The notes: generated by a model from the sequence alone, not told the origin. DNA of 64,000 nt from Bifidobacterium sp. WK012_4_13 (GCF_041080835.1 NZ_CP129683.1:186001-250000); one strand, 5' to 3'. Numbered from the stretch's first letter, positions 54,328-63,910 are shown. Translations and numbers: made by a program.

Positions 54328-54397
54328 CGGATATAAGCATTCTTTTCAAGCTTGAAGTTTTTATAGATAGATAGGGCCGAAATAAGCCGCCGAATTC

Positions 54398-55615
54398 ATG
54401 CACAATACCAGCATGAACACAACAGCAGCACATGAAGAAACCGGTTTCAAGGCGCGTCGGATCGATGCACTTGGAACAGAAGACCTCGCAGCTCTCGGCG
54501 GCGACAAATGGACCCGATACCCTGGCTGCATCGGTGCCTTCATCGCGGAAATGGATTATGGCGTTGCGCCGTGCATCCAGGAAGCGATGATCGAAAGCAC
54601 CAGACAGGGCGCCCTGGGCTATATCTCAGACCCCTGGAAGAGGCGAGTCGCCGATGCATGCTCGGCATGGCAGCGCGACCAGTATGGTTGGGAGATCGAT
54701 TCGGAAGCTGTCAAGGTGGTTCCCGATGTCGTCGAGGCCTACGAGATCTTTCTGCGAGACTTCGTCAAATCCGGAAACTCGGTAATCGTGCCGACTCCCG
54801 CATACATGCCTTTTCTGAGCGTTCCGCAGCTCTATGACGTCGAATGCATCGAAATCGACATGATTCGCCAAGAGAACTCCTGGCTGTTCGACTTTGATGC
54901 CATCGAAAGGGCATTCCAGAATGGGTGCAGGGCATTCGTCCTGTGCAATCCGCACAATCCCATCGGCAAGGTGCTGACCCAGGACGAGCTTCTGCGCATA
55001 TCGGCGCTGGCCAGGGCATACGGGGCACGCATCTTCTCAGATGAGATCCATGCGTCCTTCGTGTTCGACGGCAACGCCCACATTCCCTTCGCCTCGATCG
55101 ACGAGACGACGGCGGTGCAGGCGATCACGGCGACAGCGGTCTCGAAATCCTTCAACATTCCCGGAACCAAGTGCGCACAGGTCATTCTCACCAATCCTGA
55201 TGACCTTGAACTCTGGAATCGGAGGGAGATGTGGTCAGAGCATCAGACGGCGACCATCGGTGCGGTCGCGACGGTGGCCGCGTACGAACACGGCATGACC
55301 TGGTTTTCCGAAGCCATGGACTATGTCAGACGCAACATCGCATTGGTCGACGAAGAGATGGCGGGCCGCTTCAGCAAGGTCGGCTACATCCACCCCGAAG
55401 GTACCTACATCGCATGGCTTGACTTCACCCCGCTGGGAATGGACGATCCGGCACGATATTTCGTCGAGAAGGCAGGAATCGCCCTCACCGATGGCAGTGA
55501 ATGCGGCAAGGTCGGGCATGGATGCGTGCGGATGAACACGGCGATGCCATATCCACTGCTTCAGGAAAGCTTCGACCGCATGTATCGCGCCCTGCACGAG
55601 GACGGGCTTGCATAG
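54398..55615 (+). CDS. MalY/PatB-type PLP-dependent C-S lyase
   Basis: Fold-type I aminotransferase-like enzyme of 405 aa, in the MalY/PatB subfamily that cleaves cystathionine and other Cys-S conjugates. PLP-site motifs: SVIVPTPAYMPFL, FVLCNPHNPIGKVL, RIFSDEIHASFVF with the Asp, and the Schiff-base Lys in TATAVSKSFNIPGTKCAQ. The C-terminal GIALTDGSECGKVGHGCVRMN is subfamily-typical. A later in-frame ATG at 54413 is also possible. It heads the operon with the UroD-like and Liv-type genes, suggesting release of a thiol from an imported compound. Confidence 0.9.
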   Translation: MHNTSMNTTAAHEETGFKARRIDALGTEDLAALGGDKWTRYPGCIGAFIAEMDYGVAPCIQEAMIESTRQGALGYISDPWKRRVADACSAWQRDQYGWEIDSEAVKVVPDVVEAYEIFLRDFVKSGNSVIVPTPAYMPFLSVPQLYDVECIEIDMIRQENSWLFDFDAIERAFQNGCRAFVLCNPHNPIGKVLTQDELLRISALARAYGARIFSDEIHASFVFDGNAHIPFASIDETTAVQAITATAVSKSFNIPGTKCAQVILTNPDDLELWNRREMWSEHQTATIGAVATVAAYEHGMTWFSEAMDYVRRNIALVDEEMAGRFSKVGYIHPEGTYIAWLDFTPLGMDDPARYFVEKAGIALTDGSECGKVGHGCVRMNTAMPYPLLQESFDRMYRALHEDGLA

Positions 55616-55630
55616 GCCGGCTTCCTATCG

Positions 55631-55698
55631 ACCAATTTCAATATCAACCAATTTCAATACCAATCACATCAACCTCACCAATCACATCAACCTCACCA
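55631..55698. repeat. Two adjacent tandem duplications before UroD-like gene
   Basis: A 16-bp unit (ACCAATTTCAATATCA, then ACCAATTTCAATACCA) is followed by two identical 18-bp units (ATCACATCAACCTCACCA). They fill the gap between malY-type and UroD-like genes, G-poor and likely unstructured, just ahead of the AAGGAG site. Confidence 0.8.
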
Positions 55699-55720
55699 AC
55701 GCAATATCAAGGAGAAGAAC

Positions 55721-56758
55721 ATGACAAGGAACAGAACCGAAGAATTCGCCGGCATCATCGATGCCGACAGCACAACCCCCTTTCTGAGGAGCGCATGGCA
55801 GCATTTCAACGGGCATGAGAACGATGCGAAGGACTTCGCCCAGCACACCATCGATTTCGTGGAGAAGTGGGATTGGGACTGGATCAAGATCAATCCACGA
55901 GCCACCTACTTCGCGGAAGTCTGGGGAGCGCAGTTCTCTCCCAACGACTATGGCGACGTTCCCGTCCAGAAGCAGCTCAAGGCGGCAATCGAAAAGCCGT
56001 CCGATGTGGCTTCGATTACTGCGAAGACGGTCGCCGAATCCGACATTCTCCAGGAGCATGTGGAGGGAGCCAGACTCATAAAGGCGCATTTCCCGGATCG
56101 TGTGACCATACAGACGATGTTCTCGCCGCTGTCGACCCTGCTGCAGCTGGCAGGCCTTCCACTGTATCCGAATATGGTCGTATACGGCTCAGAGACAACC
56201 TTCACGAGAAAGGAACTGATTCTTGAGCAGCCGGAGGATGCCAAGAAGGCCCTGCAGGCGATAACCGACACCTTCATGGACTACCTTGACGCACTCGTCG
56301 CAGACCCCAAGGATGGCGGGGCTGGTCTCGACGGACTGTTCTATGCGGTCACGGGAACTGCGAGCGACGGGTATTTCAGCGAAGAGGAATTCAAGGAATT
56401 CTCGACGCCATACGATCTTCAGATTCTCGAGAAGCTGAAGGAATACGGCAAGGTCTCCGTGCTGCACACCTGCCAGAAGAACTCGCATCCGCAATGGTTC
56501 ACCTCATATCCCATCAGCGCACTGCAATGGGACCAGTTCCTGCCTGACAATCCCGAGATAACCGAGGACATGGGAATCACGCCCGTAGGTGGTGTGAACT
56601 ATTCGCTCCTTGGTGACGATCAGCATCTCGACGAGGTGGGCGAGCAGCTCAGCGAAACATTCAAATCCCGGGCGGGCAAGCCATTCCTGCTGGCCCCAAG
56701 CTGCACCATTCCGACCCCAGCTTCGGATTCTGCGCTCACTTTGCTGCAAGAGGCATGA
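55721..56758 (+). CDS. URO-D-family protein, probable methyltransferase-type
   Basis: A 345-aa TIM-barrel of the uroporphyrinogen decarboxylase/cobalamin-independent methyltransferase superfamily. It has the zinc-type ligands seen in MtaA/MetE-like members: His and Cys in SVLHTCQKNSHP and a Cys in LLAPSCTIPTPA. Bifidobacteria lack haem synthesis, so true URO-D activity is unlikely. Placed between a C-S lyase and an amino-acid-type ABC importer, a methyl transfer from a methylated sulfur or amine compound is a reasonable inference. AAGGAG precedes the ATG. Confidence 0.8.
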   Translation: MTRNRTEEFAGIIDADSTTPFLRSAWQHFNGHENDAKDFAQHTIDFVEKWDWDWIKINPRATYFAEVWGAQFSPNDYGDVPVQKQLKAAIEKPSDVASITAKTVAESDILQEHVEGARLIKAHFPDRVTIQTMFSPLSTLLQLAGLPLYPNMVVYGSETTFTRKELILEQPEDAKKALQAITDTFMDYLDALVADPKDGGAGLDGLFYAVTGTASDGYFSEEEFKEFSTPYDLQILEKLKEYGKVSVLHTCQKNSHPQWFTSYPISALQWDQFLPDNPEITEDMGITPVGGVNYSLLGDDQHLDEVGEQLSETFKSRAGKPFLLAPSCTIPTPASDSALTLLQEA

Positions 56759-56820
56759 TCCTGCGCGAGTCCTGCATATCCATGGCACCATAACCAACAC
56801 ACATCGCAGAGAGAACAATC

Positions 56821-57996
56821 ATGACAAGAAACAATCACATTTCCATACGACAACTGCTTATCGGAGCATGCACCGCAGGTGCGCTGCTCTTCACCAGCGC
56901 ATGCGCGCAGAATTCAACCTTCGGCTCGGGCACAAGCGGCGAAAGCAGCTCGTCCAGCGTGGCGATCGCGGTCATGTATCCGGAGACGGGACAATACGCA
57001 GAATACGGCAAGATGTTCAAGCAAGGTCTCGACCTTGGCGTCAAGCAGGTCAACGCCGATGGCGGGGTGCAGGGGAAGAAGCTTGAGCTGAAGTATTTCG
57101 ACACGCAGTCGGATCCGAAGCAGACCGCTGCGATCGCCCCCAAGATAGCGGCGGACAAGTCGGTGGTCGCGGTTGTGGGAGACTACTCGTCTGGCGCATC
57201 CATGGCGGCATCGCCAACCTTCCAGCAGGCAAAGCTGGTCCATTATGGATTCAACAATTCGGCATCGGATTTCACCTCGACCGGTGACTATGTATGGACC
57301 CCACAGTTCAGCCAGGCGGTTTTCCAGAAGCAGAACGCAGAATTGGTGGCGCAGAAGGCGAAGAAGATCGCAGCCGTCTACATCGAGAATGACTGGGGCA
57401 AGTCAGCCTACGCCGAGTTCAAGAAGGAAGCCAAGAAGCTCGGCATCAGCATCGTCTATGAGTCCTCCTATCTAGCGGATTCCACCGATCTGTCGCCAAT
57501 ACTGATTCCTGCGAGGGATGCGAAGCCCGACGCGGTCGTGCATATCGGCTATGGGCCGGACGGCGCGCTGGTGGTCAACACCTTGCGCGACAAGCTTGGC
57601 TATACGGGTCTGTTCTATGGCGGGCAGATCACGCAGGAATATATCAAGCTCTCCGGTTCGAATGGCGAGGGAACGCGACTCATAGGCCCATTCACCCCTG
57701 ATTCGACCAACCCCAACGCTGCCAAATTCGTCAAGGCATTCAGAGCGGCCTACAAGACCGACCCCGGTGAATTCAACCAGACATCATATGCGTCGATCAT
57801 AGATCTGGCATACGGAATGAACAAGACAAGCGCGACCAGGGAAGGCGTCGAGAAGGCGCTGAAGACCGTGGATGACTTCCCTTGCTATGTCGGCACGAAG
57901 ACGACGTTCAAGTTCAATCAGAGCACGCGTCGAATGGACAGCACGTCATTCCTCAAGCTTGAACTGACTGACGGAAAGTTCCAGATCACCGACTGA
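56821..57996 (+). CDS. Branched-chain-amino-acid-type ABC binding lipoprotein
   Basis: Substrate-binding protein of 391 aa (Peripla_BP_6 type). Signal peptide with lipobox LLFTSAC (Cys around residue 27) followed by a Ser-rich linker. Motifs VAIAVMYPETGQYAEYGKMF, VVAVVGDYSSGASMAASPTF and KKIAAVYIENDWGKSAYAEF fit the LivJ family. The following hairpin may allow higher expression than the permease gene. Ligand unknown; not necessarily a branched-chain amino acid given the enzymes in the operon. Confidence 0.92.
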   Translation: MTRNNHISIRQLLIGACTAGALLFTSACAQNSTFGSGTSGESSSSSVAIAVMYPETGQYAEYGKMFKQGLDLGVKQVNADGGVQGKKLELKYFDTQSDPKQTAAIAPKIAADKSVVAVVGDYSSGASMAASPTFQQAKLVHYGFNNSASDFTSTGDYVWTPQFSQAVFQKQNAELVAQKAKKIAAVYIENDWGKSAYAEFKKEAKKLGISIVYESSYLADSTDLSPILIPARDAKPDAVVHIGYGPDGALVVNTLRDKLGYTGLFYGGQITQEYIKLSGSNGEGTRLIGPFTPDSTNPNAAKFVKAFRAAYKTDPGEFNQTSYASIIDLAYGMNKTSATREGVEKALKTVDDFPCYVGTKTTFKFNQSTRRMDSTSFLKLELTDGKFQITD

Positions 57997-58016
57997 ACGC
58001 GACGCTTCGCCGCCCG

Positions 58017-58058
58017 GACCGCCCTGCATGTCCGATCATCGAGGATGTCAGGGCGGTC
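58017..58058 (+). promoter_or_regulatory. Intercistronic hairpin between binding protein and permease
   Basis: GACCGCCCTG (58017-58026) and CAGGGCGGTC (58049-58058) are perfect 10-bp arms, extended by CAT/ATG, with a loop of about 20 nt and no T-run. It could stabilise the upstream mRNA end or lower readthrough, giving more binding protein than permease. Confidence 0.6.
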
Positions 58059-58104
58059 AGCGCGGCGGATGCGGCCCGCTCGTTCATGAAGAAAGGATGT
58101 AAGC

Positions 58105-59916
58105 ATGGTAGATACACTGATTACCGGTTTCATGCACGGTAACGCGTATGCCATAGTCGCGCTCGGAATGTCGCTGATCTTCGGAGTCTCCAACGTGGCG
58201 AACTTTGCACACGCCGCAGTGTTCGGCATGGGAATGATGATTGCCTGGTGGCTTGGTTCCGTCCTGGGACTTGGCATAGTGCCCACCATCATCCTGGTCG
58301 CGCTCATCACTGGCCTGATCGGGCTGCTGCTGAACACGCTCGTGATATCGCCCCTGCAGAACCGCCCATCAGTGGCGGCACTGCTGGCGACGATAGGCGT
58401 CGGCATGATTCTCGATAACACATCGCAGATGATCTTCGGCACGGAAACGAGGTCATTCCCTGAATTGCTGCCATCGCACAACATCGAGTTCCTGGGAGTG
58501 AGGATCGGGACCTCCGATATCGTGATGCTGCTGCTCACCGTGGCCATCATGGCAGGCATGGCGGCGTTCCTGAAATACGGCAAGATGGGCCAGGCAATCA
58601 GGGCGACCGCGCAGGACACCCAGGCAGCCAAGCAGGTGGGCATACCGGTGAAGCGAATCCAGAACATCTCCTTCGTCATCGCATCCGCGCTCGCGGGAGT
58701 CGCAGGCATATTCGTCGGAATGTTCAACTCGAACGTCAGCCCGACAAGCGGCTCCTCAGTGGGAATGACGGCCTTCATAGCCGCGACCATCGGGGGACTC
58801 GGCTCGATGCCGGGAGCCGTCGTGGGCGGCCTCACCCTAGGCATAGTCGAGGCCTTGGGAGTGTATTCATTTGGAGATGGCGCACATGATCTGATCACCT
58901 TCGGCGCGCTCATCGTGATTCTTCTCGTCCGGCCCAACGGCCTCTTCGGCAAGAAGCAGGTGCTGCACGAGCCGATGACCGGATCGTTCTCGGGAGGGGC
59001 GAAACCATACAGAATACCGAAATGGCTTGGTCCGATACTGATAGTCGCCGCGCTCGTGGCTCCGTTCCTGGCGAGCGACTACTTCTCAAGCGTGGGCATT
59101 CAGATCATGATCTATGCGATGGCGGCCATGGGACTGACGATGGTTTCCGGTTCAGCCGGTCAGGTCGCACTCGGGCAGGCGGGTCCGATAGCCCTGGGGG
59201 CATACACGTCGGCGATTCTGGTGGGGCAGCTGCATGCCTCCTTCCTGGTCGGAGTGCTCTGCGGCGGATTGGTCGCGGCTATCTTTTCGAGCATCATCAC
59301 CTTCCCTGTATGGAAGCTGTCGGGTCATTACATCGCCATTGCAACGATCGGAGTAGGGTCGATAACGGTCGCGCTGATCCGTGTGTTCGAGCCGATAACC
59401 AAAGGCTCGCTTGGCATCACCGGGATTCCGTTCCCGCAGCTCTTCGGATTCACGCTTTTCACGCCCCAGCTGCAATATGTGCTCGTTCTGGCGTTCCTGC
59501 TGATCGAGTTGCTGATCATCACGAAGATTCGCAAGTCGCATCTTGGAAAGACGATAGAATCCATCGGCAACGATCCCGTCGCATCGGAATCCATCGGCAT
59601 CAGGACATCGGCGTACAAGGCTCTCGCATTCGCAATCGCGGCATTCTTCGCGGGCATCGCCGGAGCGCTCATGGCCCATCAATACACCTATATCGACCCG
59701 TCAATGTTCCCATTCGCGACATCCTCGCTGGTGCTGACCATCGCCGTCCTGGGAGGACTCAGCTCACCGGTGGGCACGATACTTGGCGCAATCGTTCTCG
59801 TGGGAGCGCCCGAGCTGCTTCGATTCATGTCGGGCGGTCGAATCATCGTCTACGGGGTGCTGCTCATTCTCATCATCATCTTCCGCCCGCAGGGTTTGTT
59901 CGCAAAGAAGGAGTAG
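58105..59916 (+). CDS. Fused LivH-LivM permease
   Basis: Membrane protein of 603 aa joining both permease subunits. Residues 1-290 are LivH-like (MSLIFGVSNVANFAHAAVFG, GLGSMPGAVVGGLTLGIVEA); residues 310-600 are LivM-like (GQVALGQAGPIALGAYTSAI, GGLSSPVGTILGAIVLVGAP, IIFRPQGLFAKKE). About 16-18 hydrophobic segments are expected. LivH and LivM are usually separate proteins of about 300 aa each. The reading frame is continuous with no sign of a frameshift, so the fusion is real. Confidence 0.93.
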   Translation: MVDTLITGFMHGNAYAIVALGMSLIFGVSNVANFAHAAVFGMGMMIAWWLGSVLGLGIVPTIILVALITGLIGLLLNTLVISPLQNRPSVAALLATIGVGMILDNTSQMIFGTETRSFPELLPSHNIEFLGVRIGTSDIVMLLLTVAIMAGMAAFLKYGKMGQAIRATAQDTQAAKQVGIPVKRIQNISFVIASALAGVAGIFVGMFNSNVSPTSGSSVGMTAFIAATIGGLGSMPGAVVGGLTLGIVEALGVYSFGDGAHDLITFGALIVILLVRPNGLFGKKQVLHEPMTGSFSGGAKPYRIPKWLGPILIVAALVAPFLASDYFSSVGIQIMIYAMAAMGLTMVSGSAGQVALGQAGPIALGAYTSAILVGQLHASFLVGVLCGGLVAAIFSSIITFPVWKLSGHYIAIATIGVGSITVALIRVFEPITKGSLGITGIPFPQLFGFTLFTPQLQYVLVLAFLLIELLIITKIRKSHLGKTIESIGNDPVASESIGIRTSAYKALAFAIAAFFAGIAGALMAHQYTYIDPSMFPFATSSLVLTIAVLGGLSSPVGTILGAIVLVGAPELLRFMSGGRIIVYGVLLILIIIFRPQGLFAKKE

Positions 59917-59953
59917 TCACATGGCAGACAACAGTAGTCACATGGCAGACAGC
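59912..59953. repeat. 21-bp tandem duplication at the LivGF start
   Basis: AGTAGTCACATGGCAGACAAC (59912-59932) is repeated at 59933-59953 with one base changed. It doubles the ATG in frame, so translation could begin at 59921 or 59942, but only the first copy has GAAGGAG in front. Confidence 0.85.
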
Positions 59954-61720
59954 AAGTCACTTGGCGGCCAGCAGTCGAACGAGGCCTCACGGCCGGCCAT
60001 CCTGGAAGTCAACCATCTCGACAAGTCGTTCTCAGGGGTCCACGCAGTCAATGACATCTCGCTGCGAATCCATAAGGGCGAGACCGTCGGCATCATCGGT
60101 CCGAACGGGTCGGGAAAGTCCACGACGATCAACATGATTTCAGGACTGTTCAACCCCGATTCGGGAGAGATAGTCTTCGAGGGCACGCATATCGAGCACC
60201 TCCGGCAGACCGCAGTGTCGGATGTCGGCATCGCGCGCACCTTCCAGAATGGCAGGGTCTTCGGCTCCATGAGCGTCGATGAGAATCTCGAGATGGGACT
60301 GCATAAGGTCATGACCGCATCCCGCCCATGGAAGGGTCTTCAGGACTATCCCGTGGTGAAATGGGCTTCGTTGCTGGGGGAGCTGTGCCTGAGCCTGATT
60401 CCTGGGCCTAAGACACGCAAGGAGATGGCAGGGGTCAGGGATGGCGTCGACCAGAGCGTCAAGTCCTTCGGGGATCATCTCGAACCCATGCGTCAGCATC
60501 AGACGTATTCGCTGTCGTATGCGAACAAGCGAAGGACGGAAATAGGACGTGCGATGATTGCCGAACCGCATCTCCTCTGTCTCGACGAGCCCACGGCCGG
60601 CATGAATCAGACAGAGACGACCGAGGTGATGGAGCAGCTTCTCGAGCTCAAGGCAAAGGGGCATACGATGCTGCTTGTCGAGCACAAGATGGATTTCGTC
60701 ATGGCGCTGTGCGACTGGCTGGTCGTCATGGACAACGGTTCGATCATTGCAGAGGGACTTCCTGCCGACGTTCGCAGGAACCCGAAGGTGATCAACGCCT
60801 ATCTCGGTGGCGACAGGCAGGTTGCATCTGTGGATTCTGTGGATTCGGCATCATCGTCAGCGTCGGAGGAGCAGGGGATGTCTTCCGCTTCGGCATCGTT
60901 GGCCAGCCTGGCCTCGACGGTCGAAGTCGTCCCCGACCCGCTGGTCGTCGATGGGCATCAGGTTTCCGAGCACAGGAAGATGCCGATCTCGGTCGAGCAC
61001 CCCTATATCCTTGACGTCCAGCATGTGGATGCCGGATATGGCCCTGTGCAGACCCTCTATGACGTATCCCTCAACGTGCGTGCCGGACAGATTGTCTCTC
61101 TGCTTGGTGGCAATGCGGTGGGGAAGACCACCACCATGCGCACCGTGCTCGGTCTGCTCAATCCGAGAAATGGGAAGGTCATCTATGAAGGCCGCGACAT
61201 TCAGGGGGTCAGCACCGAGCAGAGGATTCGACGGGGCATCGCCTCGGTTCCTGAAGCCAGGCATGTATTCCCCGAGATGACGGTCACTGAGAACCTGCTG
61301 AGCGGCGCCTACGTCCGCAAGTCGGGCAAGGCGATCCGTGAGGACATCGATGGGATCTTCGAGCGATTCCCACGATTGAAGGAACGGCATATGCAGCTTG
61401 CGGGAACGCTTTCCGGCGGCGAACAGCAGATGCTGGCCTTCGGACGCGCCCTGATGAGCAAGCCCAGGCTGATATGCATGGACGAGCCCACGATGGGGCT
61501 TTCTCCCAAGCTTGTCGATGAGGTGCTGCAGGCGGTCAAGATGCTTCGCGACGATTTGGGCATTGCAGTGTTGCTGATCGAGCAGCAGGCGGAATTGGCG
61601 CTGTCGATCGCGGATTATGGATTCGTGCTGCAGAACGGTTCGATCGTGCTTGAGGGGTCTGCAGCAAGCCTGGCATCGAATGCTGCGGTCCAGGAAGCAT
61701 ATCTCGGCAAGAATGCATGA
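59921..61720 (+). CDS. Fused LivG-LivF ABC ATPase
   Basis: A 599-aa protein with two nucleotide-binding domains. Domain 1 (about 25-300, LivG-like): Walker A GPNGSGKST at 60-68, degenerate signature LSYANKRRTEIGRAM, Walker B LLCLDEPTAGMN. Domain 2 (about 365-599, LivF-like): Walker A LGGNAVGKTTT, signature LSGGEQQMLAFGRA, Walker B LICMDEPTMGLSP. A Ser/Ala-rich linker (SASSSASEEQGMSSASASLA) joins them. The fusion mirrors the fused permease, so the importer consists of three polypeptides. Confidence 0.93.
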   Translation: MADNSSHMADSKSLGGQQSNEASRPAILEVNHLDKSFSGVHAVNDISLRIHKGETVGIIGPNGSGKSTTINMISGLFNPDSGEIVFEGTHIEHLRQTAVSDVGIARTFQNGRVFGSMSVDENLEMGLHKVMTASRPWKGLQDYPVVKWASLLGELCLSLIPGPKTRKEMAGVRDGVDQSVKSFGDHLEPMRQHQTYSLSYANKRRTEIGRAMIAEPHLLCLDEPTAGMNQTETTEVMEQLLELKAKGHTMLLVEHKMDFVMALCDWLVVMDNGSIIAEGLPADVRRNPKVINAYLGGDRQVASVDSVDSASSSASEEQGMSSASASLASLASTVEVVPDPLVVDGHQVSEHRKMPISVEHPYILDVQHVDAGYGPVQTLYDVSLNVRAGQIVSLLGGNAVGKTTTMRTVLGLLNPRNGKVIYEGRDIQGVSTEQRIRRGIASVPEARHVFPEMTVTENLLSGAYVRKSGKAIREDIDGIFERFPRLKERHMQLAGTLSGGEQQMLAFGRALMSKPRLICMDEPTMGLSPKLVDEVLQAVKMLRDDLGIAVLLIEQQAELALSIADYGFVLQNGSIVLEGSAASLASNAAVQEAYLGKNA

Positions 61721-61741
61721 TCTGCGAAATACGGGCAACAT

Positions 61742-61795
61742 GGTGTACCTAGGCAATGCGGTGTACTTGGGCAACGTGGTGCACCGTGGCAATGC
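61742..61795. repeat. 18-bp tandem repeat after LivGF
   Basis: Three diverged units: GGTGTACCTAGGCAATGC, GGTGTACTTGGGCAACGT, GGTGCACCGTGGCAATGC, in the gap before the SDR gene. Intergenic. Confidence 0.8.
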
Positions 61796-61882
61796 AGCAA
61801 GTGCACATTCACGGCGGTCAGAGCCAGCAGCTGGCCTGGATGATCGGGAAGATCTGCGTGCGACTATGGAAAGGAGTGTGAT

Positions 61883-62593
61883 ATGTCAGAGAAGAGAACG
61901 GCTCTGATCATCGGCGCGGGCGGAGGCGTGGGCCTTGCGTCGGTGAAGGCTCTGAGACGGCATTGGCATGTCATTGCCACGGCGCGTTCGAAGCGTGACC
62001 TGTCAGCCCTCCAGGAGCTGGGCGTGGAGAGCATGAGTCTGGATCTGTCGGACGACGCTTCCATTCGTGAAGCGTTGCTTTCGATGCAGGGAAGGACGCT
62101 TGACGCGCTGATATTCACTGCAGCCGTATGCCACACTTCCAGGGCCTGCGAAGCCGATGAGCATATGTGGAACATGACGATGAGAACGAATGTGATCTCG
62201 CAGGCCCTTATCGTCAATGGGCTCATTCAATCCTTGCGCGATCGACGTGGAACGATCGTCTTCGTGAACTCGGGTGCAGGGGAGCGGGCGGTGGCGCAGC
62301 ATGCCGTGTACGCCGCATCGAAGCATGCCCTGCGTGGATATGCCGATACGCTCAGGCTTGAGGAGTCGGCCAACGGCGTGCGTGTCGCGACGCTCTATCC
62401 CGGTCAGATCGATACGACGATGCTGAGGACCATCTCTTCTGAGATGAGTCTGGACTATGAGCCTAACCGCTACATTCATGCCTCGAGCGTTGCCGGAATG
62501 ATTCTCACGGTTGTGGATGCGCCGCCGGACGTCCATTTGACCAATCTGGACATCCGGCCGAGAGTCGAAGTCGATGCCCGCTATCTCGTATGA
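61883..62593 (+). CDS. Short-chain dehydrogenase/reductase
   Basis: Classical SDR of 236 aa. Cofactor motif ALIIGAGGGVGLASVKALRR; active-site Ser in IVFVNSGAGERAV and Tyr-Lys in YAASKHALRGYADTLR, which keeps the YxxxK pattern. Cytoplasmic NAD(P)-dependent oxidoreductase, substrate unknown. AAGGAG lies before the ATG. It follows the Liv-type genes after a 162-nt repeat-containing gap, so membership in that operon is possible but not sure. Confidence 0.9.
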   Translation: MSEKRTALIIGAGGGVGLASVKALRRHWHVIATARSKRDLSALQELGVESMSLDLSDDASIREALLSMQGRTLDALIFTAAVCHTSRACEADEHMWNMTMRTNVISQALIVNGLIQSLRDRRGTIVFVNSGAGERAVAQHAVYAASKHALRGYADTLRLEESANGVRVATLYPGQIDTTMLRTISSEMSLDYEPNRYIHASSVAGMILTVVDAPPDVHLTNLDIRPRVEVDARYLV

Positions 62594-62666
62594 TGCGAAA
62601 CTGCGGAACTCGTTTGTGACACAAGACTGTGACATGAATCTGTCTGGCATAAGGCTGTGATACGGC

Positions 62667-62702
62667 GATGACCCCACGGAAATCACATTCCGTGGGGTCA
62701 TC
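62667..62702. terminator. Strong bidirectional stem-loop between SDR and gap
   Basis: GATGACCCCACGGAA (62667-62681) and TTCCGTGGGGTCATC (62688-62702) form a perfect 15-bp stem with a 6-nt loop between convergent genes. The 3' T-tract is short on both strands. Confidence 0.85.
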
Positions 62703-62756
62703 GTCTTTCGTCAATCACCGTTCCGATCTCTCAGCGAGAGGGGAACGGTGCAGTGC

Positions 62757-63809
62757 TCACTCGGCGATTTCGGCGAAGTAGAGCAGGGTGCGGATCATGT
62801 TCGAGGTGAAGCCGTACTCGTTGTCATAGAAGGATACGGTGCGAACGAGCTGATCGTCGCCAGCCTGGTTGACGTCGGTCTGCGTTGGATCGAAGACGCC
62901 GCCGTGCGTGTCGCCGATGATGTCGGAGGTGACGATGCCGTCACCGTTGTATCCGAAGTAGTCCGTATCGGAGAACGCTGCCTTGAAAGCATCGTTGATC
63001 TCTTCGACGGTGACCTTCTTCTCGAGCACGGAGGTCAGTTCGGTAACCGAACCGTCAGGGATGGCGACGCGCTGTGCGTGGCCCTGCAGCTTGCCATCCA
63101 CGGAAGGAACGACCTTGCCGATTGCCTTTGCGGCACCGGTGGAGTGTTCGATCGTGTTGATTGCCGAGGCGCGGTTGTTGCGTGGCTTGCTTCCACGTGG
63201 TCCGTCAAGCAGCATCTGGGTGCCGGTGTAGGCGTGGATGGTGGTCATGAATCCGACCTTGACGCCGAACTTGTCGTCAAGCAGCTTGACCATCGCGGCG
63301 AGCGAGTTCGTGGTGCAGGAGCCGGCGGACACGATGGCGTCCGTTGGCTTCAGGATCTCGTGGTTCACGCCGTAGACAACGGTAGGAACGTCATCCTTGG
63401 CAGGAGCGGAGATAAGAACCTTCTTCGCGCCGGCATCAAGGTGAGCCTGGGACTTGGCCGCGGAAGTGTAGAATCCGGTGCACTCGAGCACGAATTCGAC
63501 GCCATCGTTCTTTACCCACGGAATGTTCGAGGCATCCTTCTCTGCGTAGACGGTGTATTCCTTGCCGTCCACGACGATTGCGGTATCGGTCGAGGTGACC
63601 TCGACAGGCGTGCCGTCGTCATGCTTGAACGTGCCATGAGTGCTGTCGTATTTCAGCAGGTATGCCAGCATCGATGGGGTTGTCAGATCGTTGATTGCTG
63701 CGACCTCAATGTCACCGGCTTCACCGCCACGATGTTGCAGCTCGAAGATACGACGGAATGCGAGACGACCGATACGACCGAAGCCGTTAATGCCAATCTT
63801 TACTGTCAT
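62757..63809 (-). CDS. gap: Glyceraldehyde-3-phosphate dehydrogenase
   Basis: Glycolytic NAD-dependent enzyme, 350 aa. N-terminal [18 protein letters not shown] binds NAD; the catalytic Cys is in [16 protein letters not shown] and the catalytic His in [19 protein letters not shown]-type motif and C-terminal [18 protein letters not shown] are present. GGGAGA precedes ATG 63809. In bifidobacteria it serves the lower part of the fructose-6-phosphate shunt. Confidence 0.97.
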   Translation of the reverse strand: MTVKIGINGFGRIGRLAFRRIFELQHRGGEAGDIEVAAINDLTTPSMLAYLLKYDSTHGTFKHDDGTPVEVTSTDTAIVVDGKEYTVYAEKDASNIPWVKNDGVEFVLECTGFYTSAAKSQAHLDAGAKKVLISAPAKDDVPTVVYGVNHEILKPTDAIVSAGSCTTNSLAAMVKLLDDKFGVKVGFMTTIHAYTGTQMLLDGPRGSKPRNNRASAINTIEHSTGAAKAIGKVVPSVDGKLQGHAQRVAIPDGSVTELTSVLEKKVTVEEINDAFKAAFSDTDYFGYNGDGIVTSDIIGDTHGGVFDPTQTDVNQAGDDQLVRTVSFYDNEYGFTSNMIRTLLYFAEIAE

Positions 63810-63910
63810 GTACATCTCCCTATGGGAATTGGGCCGCACGTCCATGAGAACCACGCAACGTGCTGGCGATATGTTATTTCAACAACATTTACTGTAATAG
63901 TGTGCCTGTA

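Noticed and set aside
55721..56758. Uroporphyrinogen decarboxylase of haem synthesis
   Set aside because: No other tetrapyrrole gene is near, bifidobacteria do not make haem, and the Cys/His pattern is that of methyltransferase-type members.
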